Position numbers and translations under genes: made by a program. 64,000 nucleotides of DNA, from positions 20,847,735 through 20,911,734 of the forward strand of contig OY987307.1 in the NCBI GenBank assembly GCA_963920635.1, in the 5' to 3' direction. Shown piece after piece: positions 44,871 through 57,369 of this stretch. Origin of the DNA: Pseudeuparius sepicola (lineage: Eukaryota; Arthropoda; Insecta; Coleoptera; Anthribidae). The notes under the pieces are model-generated. The model was not told the origin of the DNA. It saw only the letters and a list, made by a program, of their open reading frames with translations, and ran no database searches. Numbering within the stretch: the stretch's first letter is position 1; every line of letters begins with the position of its first letter.

Positions 44871-45280
44871 GAGCTAGAATTGGTTATTTGTTACAATGGG
44901 GAACTTGCACAAGAATTAAATTTGAAAAATATTACTTTCAAACGTAATTTATTGCCATTAAATGAACCACAGTTCACAAAAACAATTTTTTTTATTTTTA
45001 TGTAACAAATATAACCAATTAAAACAGCACAATTCAAATCATTCTTGTAACGCGCCTTCCTTGGTTGTGACGTCAAGTAGCTCGTTGGTGGTATTAGCGC
45101 CTCTGCCTCTGCAAGCATTGTTTAGAAAGCACCACGCAAGCTTTGTTTAGAAAGATCAACGAGAACGTCACATCCTTGTATATCCGCCTTATTATAGTCT
45201 ACCTTAGTCTTGATATTGTTGATAATGTTTGAAAAGAGTGTGCTGTATTAAATACCTAGTTATTTACATTTTACATGGCA

Positions 45281-45379
45281 AGATGCGTAAGCGCACTTTT
45301 TTGGCCGAGGAGGTTGTTTAACGCCCGTGTTGCCTCGAGTCTTAAAACTCTCTCCGAGGCCAAAAAGAGCTTACGCATC
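45281..45379. repeat. Hairpin repeat GATGCGTAAGC
   Basis: GATGCGTAAGCGCACTTTTT at the left faces AAAAAGAGCTTACGCATC at the right, with GGCCGAGG/CCGAGGCC also pairing. About 30-bp arms around a 40-bp loop. Possibly a short MITE. Confidence 0.55.
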
Positions 45380-45993
45380 GAGCAATGTATTACATTTTTC
45401 CCGCTACTGACAATTTTATATTAGGTAGGTAAGTACTTACGAATTACTATAGTCCCGTTTCCTCACCATTCGGTTAAAGAAGTGCTTGTTAAATTTAAAC
45501 TTTCAGGCGGTTCTTAATTTTGACCTACGTCAGATTCCTCTGGAAATGGGTCGCCGAACTGTTTATTTTAATGTTCAATTTCCATTCTTCCTTTCCTAAT
45601 TATGTGTAGCTGTCACTCCTGTCACTGTCTTCCGATCGATCGAGCGGTGTGACCTCACAACCATTCCCGCGCTTTTCGTGTCGTTTCAAATTCAAATGAA
45701 TAGCTTGCGGTCACACCTTTAATTATTTATTGCAAATTATATATTGCGATTTGAGGGGGCTGATATTTGGTATGTGCTTTTTCTATACATAGGCAAATAT
45801 ATTGAAGAAATAAAAAAATTTCAAGTTCCCCATTCGCCGCGAGCTTGTTCTATCATTTCAATTTTTTTCCTAAAATATTATCGTCGCACTTTGCCTTGTC
45901 GATTAATCTTCATAACAAAAAGATTGTATTAGAACCAAATTTATGCTTAAAATACTGTCTGTCTTTCTGTAAATTGAAATGGAGACTCGCTTA
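45380..45993. other. AT-rich stretch
   Basis: No gene or named repeat recognised. Confidence 0.4.
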
Positions 45994-46778
45994 TTTTTGA
46001 CACAATGTCCACAAGGAGGCTTTAGGACACCCCAAATCCCCCATATATCAAATTTGAACAAAAAAAAATACACAAGGAGTTCCATTCTGCAGGGTGTCAA
46101 ATTTGAGCCAAATAACAATTTAAAAGGCATCTGACGAGTCAAGTGTGAAATCCCCTCAAAACAGTTGAATGGACAACAGGACCACTCAAAGTGTTGGTGT
46201 GCAAAGATCCAATACAAAATATAAAGGTTGTCTTTCTCTGAATTTTTGGGGTCAAAAATCGAATATATCAAAACCGCCCCAGACACTATAAACGAACTAA
46301 ATCTAAAAATACAGCAGACTAACAGTAAATCCATACGAGTTATGGTGACTGGTGTGCCACAACAGGAAACGCTCAGAAAATGCATAGTCTAAGACAGTGA
46401 CTTTCTTGAGGAAGGTCCAATAATTAAAATTTTTTTTATTTGTTAGTTAGCATTTTGTAAAAAATAAAATACTTTTATGTTGTTAATATTTTTTTCAATA
46501 ATTCCAGAGCACTCTTTACCAGTACCTATATACCTAAACTTTCATAAAAATTGCATCTTGAGATGGCCCAGAGAAAAATACCCTGTACATTTTTGTATTG
46601 AATCTTTGCACACCAACACTTTGAGTGGCCCTATTGACCATTCAACTGTTTTGAGAGGATTCCTATTTTGCTCAAATTTGACAACATGCAGAATGGAACT
46701 CCTTGCATATTTTTTGTTAAAATTTGATATATGGGGGTTTTGGGGTATTCTAATTAAATCTGTGGTGTCAGATTTTAA
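45994..46778. mobile_element. Foldback element, ~200-bp arms
   Basis: Left arm about 45994-46245 (GGACACCCCAAATCCCCCAT, CAAGGAGTTCCATTCTGCA, AGTGTTGGTGTGCAAAGAT) and right arm about 46560-46778 as its reverse complement. Identity is moderate, so it is old. Open frames in both arms mirror each other. Termini uncertain. Confidence 0.65.
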
Positions 46779-46789
46779 ATAAAAAAATC

Positions 46790-49331
46790 GCTAAATATTT
46801 TTCCTGAAAATCGGTGGTATAAAAAAATCCTAACCGGCTCTGGATTTGCATTTTGAAAGTGGTAGAAAGGGCAAAATAATCGGTTTTTGAAGGCCTTTCA
46901 AACAAAAAAGTTCAGGCGATTATCTCCAAAAATATAGATTTTATGGATTCGTATATAAATATGTTTAAAAATAGTATTTATACAAATTTGGCAAGAAACA
47001 AGAAACAAAAAATATTTTTCTATTGATGGATTAAGATTCTCCTTACAGTATTAATTCGCCTAGATTTGTTACTCTATCTTTAAAAGAGTGTTACCAATAA
47101 AATTAGAAAGATCATTTGTCCTTTAACTTAAAATGGTTATTACTAATTAGTAGTAATGAAAATTTATTTGGCTCTTTCAATTGTTTCTATTTTTTATTGC
47201 AATGTATCTACTGAGGTAATTAAAAGGATGTAAAATGTGCAAACTAAATTAAAATCTGATCAAATATTTATATTTCAATAGAGCCTAATTTTTTTTAGTT
47301 TAATGTATGTAACTTTTTTCAAAATTCGAGAATAGTTCAATCCGTTCAAAAATATTGACTTGTCTTGAGTTCAAGTGATACACTGCGGATACAGAAATAT
47401 ATCTGAAAATGAAACTGCATGCACATCCCTCATGGTGCATGATTTTTGATAAACTGACATAAGCCTAAGTACTATTATTAAACAATACAACAAAAGTAAA
47501 ACTTCTGCTAAAATTAATACGGGCGTAATTCATGAGTAGAATATAGTCCTATATTTTGTTATAAATGGACTGAAAATAGAACCCAAGGATTTATGTCCAA
47601 ACTATATCGTATCAAATTTATTCAACTAAGTACCTCCATCTTGACCTAGACTCTTACAATGTTTCAAGTGCTGACCATGTGCCGTTTTCTTTCTACCTAC
47701 TTAATATTGCTTTCTGTTGCTCCAGCACCTGCATCAAATATCTGCCGCATAGGTATCAACACCTCGTCTTGCTCTCGATGCCCGCGTCCCTTTTCTGGGT
47801 CACGTGTCGCCTCGCTTGTGAAAGCGCGAGACACAACACAAAACCGGGAACATCTGGAGTGCGAACGGCCGGCTGGTCAGCAGCCCATAGAGGTTAGATG
47901 GTAAGCGAACGAGACAAATGATTACCAATATACCAGAACACAGACACAAAGCGGTTCATCTTATTTGAACATATTTAGCCAAAAATGACTGTGTCGCCGA
48001 TGTTCGTCTGAAGGTTTAAACAGCCAAGCTTATATTATTTACTTGGTTGAAGTCTAGAACTGAAGGCGATGGATTAAGAGACCTCAGTGTCTTAGCTACT
48101 TGGTAGTCGGTAGAAACTGTCTTGCGTTTAGTAAGGCAGTAAACATCTTGCGATGTTCATAAGTCTTTCCTCTAATCATACGCACTTTTGTAGCAAACCC
48201 AATGGTGGTAATTTAGAGCAGATTATATAAAAATTACTTCTGTATTAACAGTAAGCATGTCATTTGCATTTTAAATCCTTATGGCTTAAGGCTTAAGAAA
48301 GTGTAAACTAGGTATTCCATATTGGGAACGATCTGGCAACATAACCACAAAACTAAAAAAAATATTTGTAAATATCCTCTACCGCAATACTATCCAGTTG
48401 TAAGTTTTGAACTTTTATTTCTGATTTCGTGATTTTCGCTACATATCTTGTTTTACTAGAATTAGGCAATGTTCTAAAGGCCATATAGTAATAGGTGAAC
48501 AATCTAGTAAGGCTGGGAAAATTTTCTTGATAATGAAAGCGATCATAATTTTTTTGTGTTTTAAGGTAACATGTTATTTTTTATTAAAATCCAGGGATAT
48601 TTATACTCTGTTAAGAAACCAAACTCAGCTTCTGTTGTTCGATAAGTTGGTTTTACTTTACATTTTATCGAAAAATGTGTTTATCTTGAATACCCTGAGC
48701 TCACTTATTTGTGGCTTGAGTGGAGAACCTGGAATATGCACAAATGCACAATCAAATAAAAGGCTAAATAAAAATCTTACTTGTGTCTCATCGTTTCCCG
48801 GTTTTGTTTAACTTTCGTCGGCTTGGTATTGAGTGGGCATCATAGCGTCACAGTTGTGGAAGCCATACTTGTACTGAAGCTTTCACTAAAAGTGATACTG
48901 AGTACGTTTCAAAGGACCACTAAATCAAAGCAAATTTTCATTCAAAACGAAATATAACCACATAGAATGATCACTACTCACGACATGCCAGGTTTGACTA
49001 AAATCGTCCTCGACGACTTGTAAACAGCTAATAATAATACTTTTTCTGTAGTTAAAATGGACATAGTGCATTAGCAAAAAAAGGTCAAACACAAGCATTT
49101 AACCACACACCTATAAGAGAAATTCACTTATAGAGTAACAAGTTTTTTCAAGCAGAAATTTCTTTGAACATTGACATTACAGCATTTTGCAAGGTATCAT
49201 CTAACTTATTAAACAATTTACAATCCATGTAGAAAAAACACCTCTCTTAAACATTGCTGTCTGATGAATGTCCAGCCTTACTTCCCAAAAAAGGTTTCTG
49301 TTCGTATACACATAAGTACAGAGCTTGTATA
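46790..49331. other. AT-rich stretch
   Basis: No gene I can support. Near 47350-47390 there is a weak match (CTTGTCTTGAGTTCAAGTGA) to the end of the 15609-16518 family. One frame at 47659-47904 starts with a signal-peptide-like run and ends close to GTAAGC (about 47901), but without homology I do not call it a gene. Confidence 0.4.
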
Positions 49332-49885
49332 CACTGTGTCTCGGATAAGAATGAACAGCATGGGGATATTGCGAACGGTAAGAGATAGAGCAACGGTCAA
49401 ATGGGGAAAAAGTTGCGCAATTTTAAGGTCAATAAAATGGCAAAAACAGATTTCTAATATATTTTTTCGTTTTTGAGTTACTTTGAAAAAAGTAAAATTT
49501 TGCGTTTTCGCTGAAAAGTGCTTTCAAAATCTGCAAAAAAAAATCTAGGTCCGTATTTAAAAAAAGAAAGTTGAAGATGGTTTCTCAAAAACGAAACGTT
49601 GTAGAACAAATCTAAAAACGGAATTTTAAAGCCCGTTAAAAAGTGCCATAAGAAAGTGTTTTTCTTTTTTTCTATCTGTGATAACAACTTCAGAAAAAAA
49701 TAAAATCCAAAACGCAAAATTTTCCTTTTTTCAAAATAACTCAAAAACGAAAAAATATATTAAAAATCTGTTTATGTCATTTTATTGACCTCAAAATTGC
49801 GCATATTTTTCTCCAGTTAATCGTTGCTCTATCTCTCATCGTTTGCAATATCCCCATGCTGTTCATTCTTATCCGGGACACAGTG
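49332..49885. mobile_element. Foldback Tc1/mariner-type element
   Basis: 554 bp. Starts CACTGTGTCTCGGATAAGAA and ends with the reverse complement of CACTGTGTCCCGGATAAGAA, preceded by TA. Inverted arms of about 180 bp, the inner parts rich in A and T runs. No coding. It abuts the C-terminal side of a LINE remnant (49886-50640). Confidence 0.8.
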
Positions 49886-50640
49886 CATACACCCCAAAAA
49901 CAGTGAGAACCCACATATCACGAAATGTCTCCCTACAAGACTGTCGCCAGTTCAAGTTTGCAATCATTATTGCGGCACATTTTTGTAAGACGAAAACTCT
50001 ATTCATATTAACGTGACTGCTGTTACCCCAGCTCAAAGTTGCATAACGCAAATGGAAGTGAAAATTTGCATAGTATAGGGTCAGAAGAACCGACCGGCTT
50101 CAGTGACATGAATTTAAGCCCACATGCAGCAGCTTCTTTGTAATCTACAACACACATTATCAACATGTGTATCCCAAGCTAATCGGTGATCAAACGTAAT
50201 TCCCAACATTTTTTTAGTTTGAGAGTTTCTAATAGAGAGCTCGGTATCTCTGAAAATATCAAAACTACTATCAATGCTACCCTTGAGAGAGAACTTTTAG
50301 GCGTTGTTTTCTCGAATGATTTTTCTCAGACCATACCATAATCTTTTTGTACGCTTCTCTAACCAAGTGGTATCATCCACATACAAGACAAACTGCAGAG
50401 GGCCAAGGGTAGATCCCTGTGTCACACTCATCGCACCTTGGATGTTCTGCTGCTAATTCTTTGTATCAACAATCTATGTTCTATTATTTAAAAAAAGACT
50501 GAAAAATCTTGTGGGGAACACCCTTTACTCCATATCTAAAAAGTGTCAATATTATAGCAGCAATTCATGATTAACCAAATCAAAGGCACGAGAGAAATCA
50601 AGGATAGGAGTCGGTGGAAAAAATATAAGCTCGAATTTAA
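49886..50640 (-). pseudogene. Jockey-like LINE reverse transcriptase remnant
   Basis: Minus-strand frames in order from about 50610: LDFSRAFDLVNHELL, then TQGSTLGPLQFVLYVDDTTW (the usual 20-30 residues between GPLLF and YADD are reduced, so an internal deletion is likely), then KKMLGITFDHRLAWDTHVDN. Last comes YATLSWGNSSHVNMNRVFVLQKCAAI with CRETFRDM (about 49900-50050). These are the palm and thumb blocks of a jockey-type reverse transcriptase. Stops and shifts throughout. Confidence 0.82.
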
Positions 50641-50689
50641 AGTTGCCGTCTCAAGAATTCTAATCATTCACCTCTGTGTCCGGTACGCT

Positions 50690-50880
50690 CTAGATGACGG
50701 ACCCCGCGGGCTGTCCACCCCTTTTCCGCGTAACTGGCCCCTACGTTGGCCGTAGCGCCGAAAAATAAAAAATAAAACAGGTTTGACCGGTCCGGCTTGA
50801 ATGGACTTCGAATGAATGGACTGGACACTTTGAAAACGTGAGCAAGGCCCGGTGCTGCCGGCTTCCTGGTGGTAGTGGGC
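50690..50880. other. Small GC-rich island
   Basis: GC-rich block with GCGGGCTGTCC and ACCGGTCCGGC. No coding similarity. Confidence 0.4.
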
Positions 50881-53240
50881 AATGTGGCATATGGTGTTGA
50901 AGCAGCTTAATAGAAACGGAAATTTGTGTTACGTACTTGTTCGAGAGATAATATGTCTAAGTGAACCAGTCCATGTGGATATCCATCGGTTCTGAAGAAG
51001 ATTTCTTGAGTCAAACATCCAAGATTATATTGCGTGAAGGCTGCAATGATAGTGGAAGACAAGCCTCATTTTTGCCTACAGCTGTACCTGATCTGGAATA
51101 TCCTGAGGGCTATCCGAAGAGACAGTCAAAAGTAATAATAATAATGACGACAAGCGTAAATATTATATGCTTGGGTATATAGTTAGATAAGGTTGGGTAA
51201 TACGGGAAACTCTTCTTTAAAACCCCAACTAAAAGATGTATGTATTGTATACCAGGACCGTACACAGATAGATCAACGACTTGCCCACAATAGATCAGAT
51301 ATTATAAGTTGCTATAATATCGTATAAAAACTTAATTTTCAACTTGATGTATAGAGCAAGTTCTTTGCTTCTCAATCTTGGGTTTAAACCCTTAATTTTT
51401 TTGTGAATATTTTTAACTTTGGGAGTAATAATAAATAAAAAAACCAATATCAAAAAACACAATACAAGACACAAAAAGCTGTGCAATACGACGAAGGGAA
51501 CAATTCAACGTGTTGTACCCAACGCTGTTGAGGTCCTCAAGAAATTGTTTTTGAAATTCTTGATAACAGTCTTTCATAGAATACGTGTCCACTGTCCGTC
51601 AACTTTCCGACCGTTTCTAAGATATGATTCGACCATAAATGCTTTTTGTTATTGTGTAAACACCACTTTGATGCCGGATATTTCAAACAGCAGAACACGC
51701 ACTTGAATTTCATCAACTCTTTTTGACTTTGACAGTTGTCAAAAGGTTAGATCGCAAATTATCGAAACCTATCAAAGACATACACGTTTGAATTTCCAAC
51801 GCTAACTTGAGGTCGAATTTAAATGGACGCTATAAAAACTTTCAAAACAAACCTTTCAAAATAAAGAGCGCATAAGTCAGCATAAGAAAAATGTCGTCTT
51901 AAAATGGTCTCTAACTTTAATGCGATTAGTTTAGATTAGATTTTTGAGTTCGGTTTCTCTGTAAGCAACTGATAAACGTATTAAGAATAACATTATTATT
52001 CTACTAACCGCTATTATTTATAATTATTATTTCCATATCACCGCACATGATTGGAAGTATTGTTTCGTTTAATATTTATGGCTAAACCTAAATAAAACGT
52101 CGAAAATCAAAGTTTCAGTAAAAAATGGTTTATATGTGTCTGTTTATTATCACGATAACTTTAGAAGAATTAAGATATCTGCTTCAATGTTGGTATATGT
52201 ATACGTAATCTTACCTACAGTAAGACTGGTAGCTTTTGGCCGAAGGAGTAGAAATGGAGGTGAACTAGTTATTTGTTTTATCAGGGTAGGTAGATTTGTT
52301 TGTGATAACATAAAATTACCATGCACATGAAGAAAATCGTATGTACAGACCAATATTATACGTGAATTGCAGAAGCAATGAAATAAGTACAAAATTGTTA
52401 CTAGAGAGCATTTTTTACAGTACATTTACAAAGGTGATAGTGATACGTTGTTTCGTACTTTTTTATCAAGGAAATAATTACGAATTACGGGATGATCTGT
52501 TCAACCAGTTGGAGAAGCTAGAATTTTGGAACAGTATACAAAACTGAAAATAGAAAATTTAATTAAAGCCCGAAAGCGAACCAATGGTCCACAACAAAGA
52601 AGGAACTGCAAATCGAATACGTTCTATGCTTATACTTACACTAAAACTAGGTACACATGAACTTCAATTTGAACCGAAAGGTACCGATATACTTTGCTCT
52701 TTAGACTAGCTTTTCTTAAGAAAATGTATGGAAATATGCCATGTAAACTTGTCAAATTAAAGGGAAGTAAACAAATAAGCAATTTATTTTATATTGGATA
52801 TTAAATTCATTTTAACGGACACATTTGCATATGTTTTTGCTTTATAATAGATTTTCTAACAATGGTGTTTTTAACATTAAACTACCCTGTCGATTTTTTC
52901 TTCATGTGGCGTCAGTGGCGATCGCTCCATTTAAAAAAATATAACTTTGGTTCATATCTCAAAAACTATCAACGCTACCAAAAAAACTAATTATTCCATT
53001 CGATTCTACGCCAAAAAATCTATAAAAATAGTTGATTAAATTTGTCGATATATATATAAGTTGTAGCCAGGAGAGAGGTTTCCAAAAATCGAAAATTTCC
53101 AGTCCTGCGCTAATGCGCGGAAACTATAAAACTTATCTAAAATCTGATTGGACCACCCAATTCGTCTCAAAAAAGTAGTATAGTGACGTGAAAACCGCAA
53201 CCCTCTAGCTTTAATAATAACCGAGATTTTTGAGAAAAAC
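50881..53240. other. AT-rich stretch
   Basis: No gene or named element recognised. Confidence 0.4.
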
Positions 53241-54322
53241 ACCTAAAAACACCCAAAATGGGACACCCTGTACATGGTCCGGGCACCTACGCTGTAATGA
53301 ACGGTTTAACAGTACGGATTAATAATAAAAGTTTTAAAACAAGCCAGTGGCGCACATTTTTTTACAAAATTATTGGTTAAGGTGCCCTCGGGAAGCCAGT
53401 GTGCTTAATAATTTTAATCTAGTAGCCTCTTTCTACAAAATCGGCTAAAGGATTATTGAGATATTTACGAAAAAGCGATTTTTTAAGAAGAGTTTGACAC
53501 CCTGTATCTTGAAAAGGAAGCATTACCGGACCTATGTTTATATAAACTTTTCGTCTTAGAAACACTCAAAGATTCACCACTTGAATTTTTTCGCACTTGT
53601 TATTTTACACCCTGTATATTTATGTTAATTATGTATATTATATGTTTTTTTTTATGTTTTTCGGGATAGTGACGATGTACATTTTCATACTTTCGATGGG
53701 TTTGTCTGGAAAAATCGGTCAAAATCTCAAGTTTTCCTTACAAGATTACGCTCTTATTTCAACCCTTTAGCCACCTGAAATATTCTCGAGCTTTTGGTTT
53801 TCCGAAGCCAGGTTCTATTAGTTAATCATTTAGTAAACACAGCTTGCGTGAACATTATGGACAACAGACACCTTTTATTTCTGTTTAAAGAAAATCGAAT
53901 TTTCCATAATATATGTTATCCCCAGGGGCCACTCGTAAATTTCCCTTTATTTTACTCAACATCGATGTAAAATTTTACAGTTTTTACAAAGGGGATAATT
54001 TGAAAATAGCAAGTGATATGTCGTTTTGTACCTTTTTTTTATTTAACCAAGGAATTCAAGTTTGGCATTATTTTGACGAAATTTTTTTTTAATGGAATGG
54101 GGTGAACGCATTTTTGTGTGCGATATATACCTGGAATTTGCTATTAAATAATGGATTTAAAAAATGTGATATGGAAGTAGGTCTTAAAATGATTTTGTTG
54201 ACAGCGTTATTTTATTTTATTTTTAAATTGAAAATTCAAGTTGCATATAATAATAAAACTGCTCATAAACAAACTATTGTATTAAAAACTATGGTACTAT
54301 CACGGTACTACTATCACTTCTG
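53240..54322. repeat. Region of transposon-type ACACCCTGTA ends
   Basis: Three right-hand ends of the GACACCCTGTA type at about 53262, 53500 and 53608, and a segment at about 53870-53975 shared with 9470-9540. Probably layered Tc1/mariner-type non-autonomous repeats. Left ends could not be paired. Confidence 0.35.
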
Positions 54323-54401
54323 TAATAATAATAATAATAATAATTCTCACGCTCACAATACTCCAAACTAGGAGTACCCCAGAAGCAACTACATGCTTGT
54401 G
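54323..54401 (-). repeat. SINE 3' end fragment
   Basis: (AAT)n at 54323-54344, then 57 bases that are the reverse complement of 55919-55975, the 3' part of the SINE at 55571-55997. A 3' fragment in the opposite orientation. Confidence 0.75.
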
Positions 54402-55034
54402 TCTGTAATATATTCTAAATAAAAAACAACAGTTCTTCAGCCAATCATATTTACTTATTTATTAGTATAACGTCTTTTGAATAAACCAAGCTTTCGATCA
54501 ACGATTATTGAAGTTACATATTATTATGTTGTAACTATCTTTTGCAATACTTGATGGTCTCTGATGGCTTTCATAAGAATGTAGTATTAAATTTGAGTGA
54601 TGGCTCAAAATTTTTAAACCTTGTATTGTAAGCCTCCTAAATTTGAAGGAGTTGTATACTTTATCCCTTTGTACCTTCACCTACATACTAGAATCCGTGG
54701 CAAGGCAGTAAATGTATTATAAGGAGCGTCGTTTGCTTAACACCCAGTATATCTTTATCAGGACAATGCTATATGTTTCGAACATTATTTGTTTTTATCG
54801 TTTCGGATTGCGTAAACCCATAATCGTCGAGTATTTTAGTTCAGTTTCGTTTGCAATCCGTGTCGCGTTGTCGGAATATTAAACGTTATTTACGCACCTG
54901 TTGTGAATAGTAGCACGAAAATGTGCCCTTACTAGTCATTTGGGCAAGTGTTTACTCAAAACTTTGTGTAATTAACAACTCTATAGGATACAGTAGTATT
55001 TTTGTTTATAATAGAAAATAGTAGATACAATACT
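54402..55034. other. AT-rich spacer
   Basis: No gene or named repeat recognised. Confidence 0.4.
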
Positions 55035-55504
55035 ATGTACACATAATATTCTAACTCCTTAACTATTTTGTATTTAATTTTGGGAAAAGAATGTAAATAT
55101 GAAATTTGTAAAAAAATTTCTTGCGACTTCAGTTGTGTATTCAGAAAAACAAATGAATCTCGTGTATTAAAGATATAGACCAAACTTATACTTTTTTTAG
55201 ATGGAACAGCCTGTAAATTTCTCGATTTTCGAAATCTACGCATTTCTCTCGTTTCAACGATAATATATATATTATATGTATGCTCTAGTAGATTAAACAA
55301 AATCGTCCTTTGAATTATTGAAACTCGGACGAAATCAAAATTGCCATGAAAAATTCAAAACAGTTATTACTAGAATAATAAAATGGAGATTTGACACTAC
55401 ATTAATTGTTGTATTCCCACAACTACATACAATAATATATTGAAAATTCAACAAGCCAATACTGCTGTGGAAATTTTCCATAAGTTATATTTTATTTTTC
55501 CTGT

Positions 55505-56985
55505 ACCGATATTTTTTGGAATGGGGTCAAGTCTGGGCTTCTGGCAGGCCACAAAATAGTTCCATTTGAACTAGGGGCCGCGGTGGCGTCGCTCGTACCG
55601 GCGCTGACTTTTTAGACTGCATGTTTTTCTGCCTTCGATCGACCTTGGTTCGAGGCAGGCGCATGCATAATATGTCTTTAAAGAAAAACACCAAAGCGCG
55701 GCCAAGAGCGCTGGACAAATGTGGGTTCACGGTATTGCTCCTAAATAGGCTTTATCCGTGTGATTTACTAATTGTCCTACACTCACTGGGATTACTACGG
55801 TTTTCTAGGGTTTTCCGTAGTACTTGAGCGAATGCTATCCTAGTTCTATCGGGAAAAAAGTCGGCCCTAGCCGCAAATGGCAACGAAGACAGAATAATAG
55901 TAATTGCCCTCCTCCCCCGCACAAGCATGAGTTTGCTTCTGGGGTACTCCTAGTTTGGAGTATTGTGAGGGTGAAAATTATTATTATTATTATTATAATC
56001 CACTTTACAAAAGCGTCATCTAAATGCCTCTTGACATCATTTGATTGATGTGCTGAAGTACCGTCTTGTTGCTAAACAATATATTCGGCTCATTAACTTG
56101 ATTCAATAGATCAGAAATTTCTCCTCTTGGGGGTGTAAATATATTAGTCCAGTTAAATCATCTTCAAAAAACACTGGACCAATTATGTGATTCCAAAAAA
56201 TACCACACCAAGCATATTATAGAATATTGAAGTTCGACCTTTCGTATAATTGAAATAAGCTGTCGTGTATTTTCTGATGACCAATAGTCAGTTTTTCTTC
56301 TATTAAAATCGCCACGTTTTATAAAAGTGGCTTCTTCAGTCCACAATATTGAATCTGTAATAATAATGACCGTAGGAGTAGTAATAGAATAGTACTCGTA
56401 TTGTCTAGTAGTAGTTAGTTAATTGTAGTACCTATATGTAGTGTAATCTTTATAGTGATAATTTACAAGTGATAAAAATAACCACCTAGACATTGATCAT
56501 TTTCCGCTTGCCTCTTCAACACTAAAGGGCAAATTTCTCGCCTTCTATAATTATCATTTTCATACAGTTTTTGAAATGGGCGATCACAATATGGTCTAAC
56601 CTTATGCATTTTCAACACTCTCTGGACTGAGCTCCATGATATTTGTAAATATCTCGATCTTTAATAGAATGTTTCGGATTTTCTACGAAGTATAATAAGA
56701 CTGCTTCCTGCATATTCTTAGTTAAAACATGTCGTGGTTTATTTATATTTTCTATATTTTTTAAACTTCCAATAATTCTCAGTAATTTTCAATTTGTTAT
56801 AAATATAATATGTTTGAAGTGCATGTGATGAGGTAGGACTCTCCCTGGGATATTCGTGCGTATTCACGCCTTGCACGCTTCGCATTGTTTTCGCAGGAAA
56901 CATAACATTCAAAAATGTCGTTTTTTTCACTAATATTATGATTATAAAATACCATTTTCGCAGCACTATGTGGTTACACAACAAT
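55505..56985 (-). pseudogene. Mariner-like transposase copy 2, D,D,D type
   Basis: Minus-strand frames from 56960: ISEKNDIFECYVSCENNAKR and ARREYARIS (helix-turn-helix N-terminus), then PRHVLTKNMQEAVLLYFVEN and VLKMHKVRPYCDRPFQKLYE. A poorly readable stretch follows, which includes the uninterrupted AAATGATC target, then WTEEATF (about 56335) and LVWYFLESHNWSSVF. Next come QQDGTSAHQSNDVKRHLDD and AFVKWI, then the SINE, then SNGTILWPARSPD-like sequence near 55525-55565. Counting through the SINE, the second and third aspartates are about 34-35 residues apart, as in mariner DD34D elements. Frameshifts, stops and the SINE make it inactive. Confidence 0.82.
55571..55997 (+). mobile_element. tRNA-derived SINE inserted in mariner-like copy 2
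   Basis: About 427 bp. The head AGGGGCCGCGGTGGCGTCGC looks tRNA-derived; a B-box-like GGTTCGAGGC lies near 55647. The body includes GCGAATGCT...CTAGTTCTATCG, shared with the first bases of the window, and the tail is (ATT)n at 55977-55997. It separates two parts of the transposase that are contiguous in protein terms. No clear target duplication. Confidence 0.72.
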
Positions 56986-57369
56986 TAACACCTGATACAA
57001 ACTGTAGATTGTAGATGTCAAAGTTGTGATTCTCGTAATAGTTGTTTTGCATGGTCCATGGCAATTTTGATTTTGTCCGACATTCAATAATTCAAAGGAC
57101 GATTTTGTGCAAATTACTAGATAAATATACAGGGTGTTCCACCTAAAAGAAACCATACGTTTTGTTTTTCTGAATACACGACTAAAATCGCAAGAAAATT
57201 TTACACATTTTTTTTCAAAATTAAAAACAACATTATGTGAATGACCCTGTACGTGTATAGTGAGAGGCAATTCAAATTTGGAAGAATATTTCATAGCTTT
57301 CGTTTTTTTTTTTAAGTTGAAAGTCGACACTGTGTCTAAATCAAATAAACGGGTTAATACCCCCAATCA

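Larger units (their letters stand above)
55035..57254 (-). mobile_element. Mariner-like element copy 2 with long inverted ends
   Basis: Inverted arms of roughly 250-300 bp: 55065-55350 matches the reverse complement of 57050-57250. Good blocks are CGTCCTTTGAATTATTGAA with CAAAATTGCCATG, and TGTATTCAGAAAAACAAA. The right outer end is GACCCTGTA; the left outer end is degenerate, so the coordinates are approximate. Contains the transposase pseudogene and a SINE insertion. Confidence 0.7.

Noticed and set aside
55563..56042. CATTTGA on both sides of the SINE region as a target duplication
   Set aside because: The stretch between the (ATT)n tail and the right CATTTGA still encodes mariner transposase (KRHLDDAFVKWI), so the right CATTTGA belongs to the mariner and not to the SINE edge. 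The identity is coincidental.
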